Origin: Acridotheres tristis | Lineage: Eukaryota; Chordata; Aves; Passeriformes; Sturnidae | Assembly (NCBI GenBank): GCA_037013685.1 | Contig: CM072886.1 | Location: 24,187,080-24,251,079 of the forward strand | Direction: 5' to 3' | DNA: 64,000 bases | Shown: positions 63,611-64,000 of the stretch, in pieces | How positions within the stretch are numbered: the first letter of the stretch is position 1 | Layout of the letters: each line of letters starts with the position of its first letter | Made by a program: the position numbers and the translations under genes | The notes under the pieces: model-generated | Database searches by the model: none | What the model was told of the DNA's origin: nothing | What the model saw: only the letters and a program-made list of their open reading frames with translations

Positions 63611-63930
63611 GGGCCGCGCCGAGCCGTGCCCGTGCCAAGAGCGCCCCGCCGTGGCCGCGGGCCCGCAGCGCCGCCGCGCTACCTGCGCGCCTCCGCCCCT
63701 CCCGCCCCGCCGCCGCCGCCGCCCCCGCCGGGGCCAGACTGAGCGGCGGCGGCGGGCGCGGAGCCGGGCCGCCCCGCCAGCGCTGTCCCCTCAGGGCACG
63801 GGGACCGGGGCGCGGGAGCCGCCGGGCCGGCGGCCGCGGCAGGACAACGCGGCGATTGTTCCCGCCCGCGCCTGGGAGCTGCCGCGGGGGCGGCGCTGGG
63901 GCCCCGACCGAGCCCCGCGGCGGGACGGGC

Positions 63931-63958
63931 GCTGTGTCCCGGCCGCTGTGTCCCGGCC
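63931..63958. repeat. 14-bp exact tandem duplication
   Basis: GCTGTGTCCCGGCC is present twice head to tail (63931-63944 and 63945-63958). Confidence 0.9.
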
Positions 63959-64000
63959 GGTGCCCGCCGGCCGCCCCGCCCTGCCCCGGGCCTGGTCGGG

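Larger units (their letters stand above)
63400..64000. promoter_or_regulatory. CpG island at the right edge, upstream of DLX5
   Basis: Very CpG-rich to the end of the window, with a GCC-triplet run at 63591-63610, an 8-bp TCCCCGCG tandem repeat at 63571-63592 and a 14-bp exact duplication at 63931-63958. A forkhead-like TGTTTAC lies at 63466-63472 beside ATATGGCC. It is 2.3 kb or more upstream of the DLX5 ATG. No gene is assigned; the island may continue beyond the window. Confidence 0.5.

Noticed and set aside
63090..63742. ORFs on both strands at the right edge, one with an Ala-rich N-terminus
   Set aside because: Derived from GCC triplets and A-runs; no conserved protein signature.

Overview
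The window is vertebrate nuclear DNA carrying the complete DLX5/DLX6 homeobox bigene cluster. Two three-exon distal-less genes face each other tail to tail. DLX6 is on the + strand (coding exons 46656-47016, 47936-48129, 49903-50154; 268 aa). DLX5 is on the - strand (coding exons 61073-60719, 59576-59392, 59166-58834; 290 aa). All six splice phases close exactly and both homeodomains are intact. The proteins fit a sauropsid: DLX5 ends GTIY, and DLX6 has only a three-residue Gln run. Few recognisable interspersed repeats and a short intergenic interval (8.7 kb stop to stop) make a bird the best guess. A turtle or crocodilian is not excluded.

Layout. Positions 1 to about 33.1 kb are AT-rich and gene-free, with microsatellites, A-tracts, one degraded CR1-like LINE relic, one MIR-like SINE relic and several patches that look like conserved non-coding elements. 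From about 33.1 kb to the right edge the composition changes: CpG islands recur every few kb between TAAT-rich AT islands. This is the look of a developmental-gene regulatory domain (a DNA methylation valley). DLX6, its promoter (CRE and CCAAT box, 46.1 kb) and a dense TAAT-rich upstream island (45.2-45.7 kb) come first. The 50.2-58.8 kb interval holds two AT-rich islands that match the expected place and composition of the I56i/I56ii forebrain enhancers, with a CpG island between them. DLX5 follows, with a CCAAT box near 61.26 kb and more CpG-rich DNA up to 64 kb.

How it works together. DLX5 and DLX6 are paralogous TAATT-binding transcription factors that share enhancers in branchial arches, limb apical ectodermal ridge, bone and GABAergic forebrain neurons. 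DLX proteins themselves bind the intergenic enhancers (established for the family). In mammals an antisense enhancer lncRNA (DLX6-AS1/Evf2) starts between the genes; I cannot delimit a transcript here, only a plausible promoter island.

I found no evidence of a previously undescribed system. The most testable observations are: a p53/p63-family-like dyad at 26712-26734 (p63 is a known DLX5/6 regulator); an open, 225-nt DLX5 intron 2 whose retention would insert 75 residues into the homeodomain; upstream ORFs before both genes; and the orphan CpG islands. Very long ORFs in the GC-rich parts are composition artefacts.
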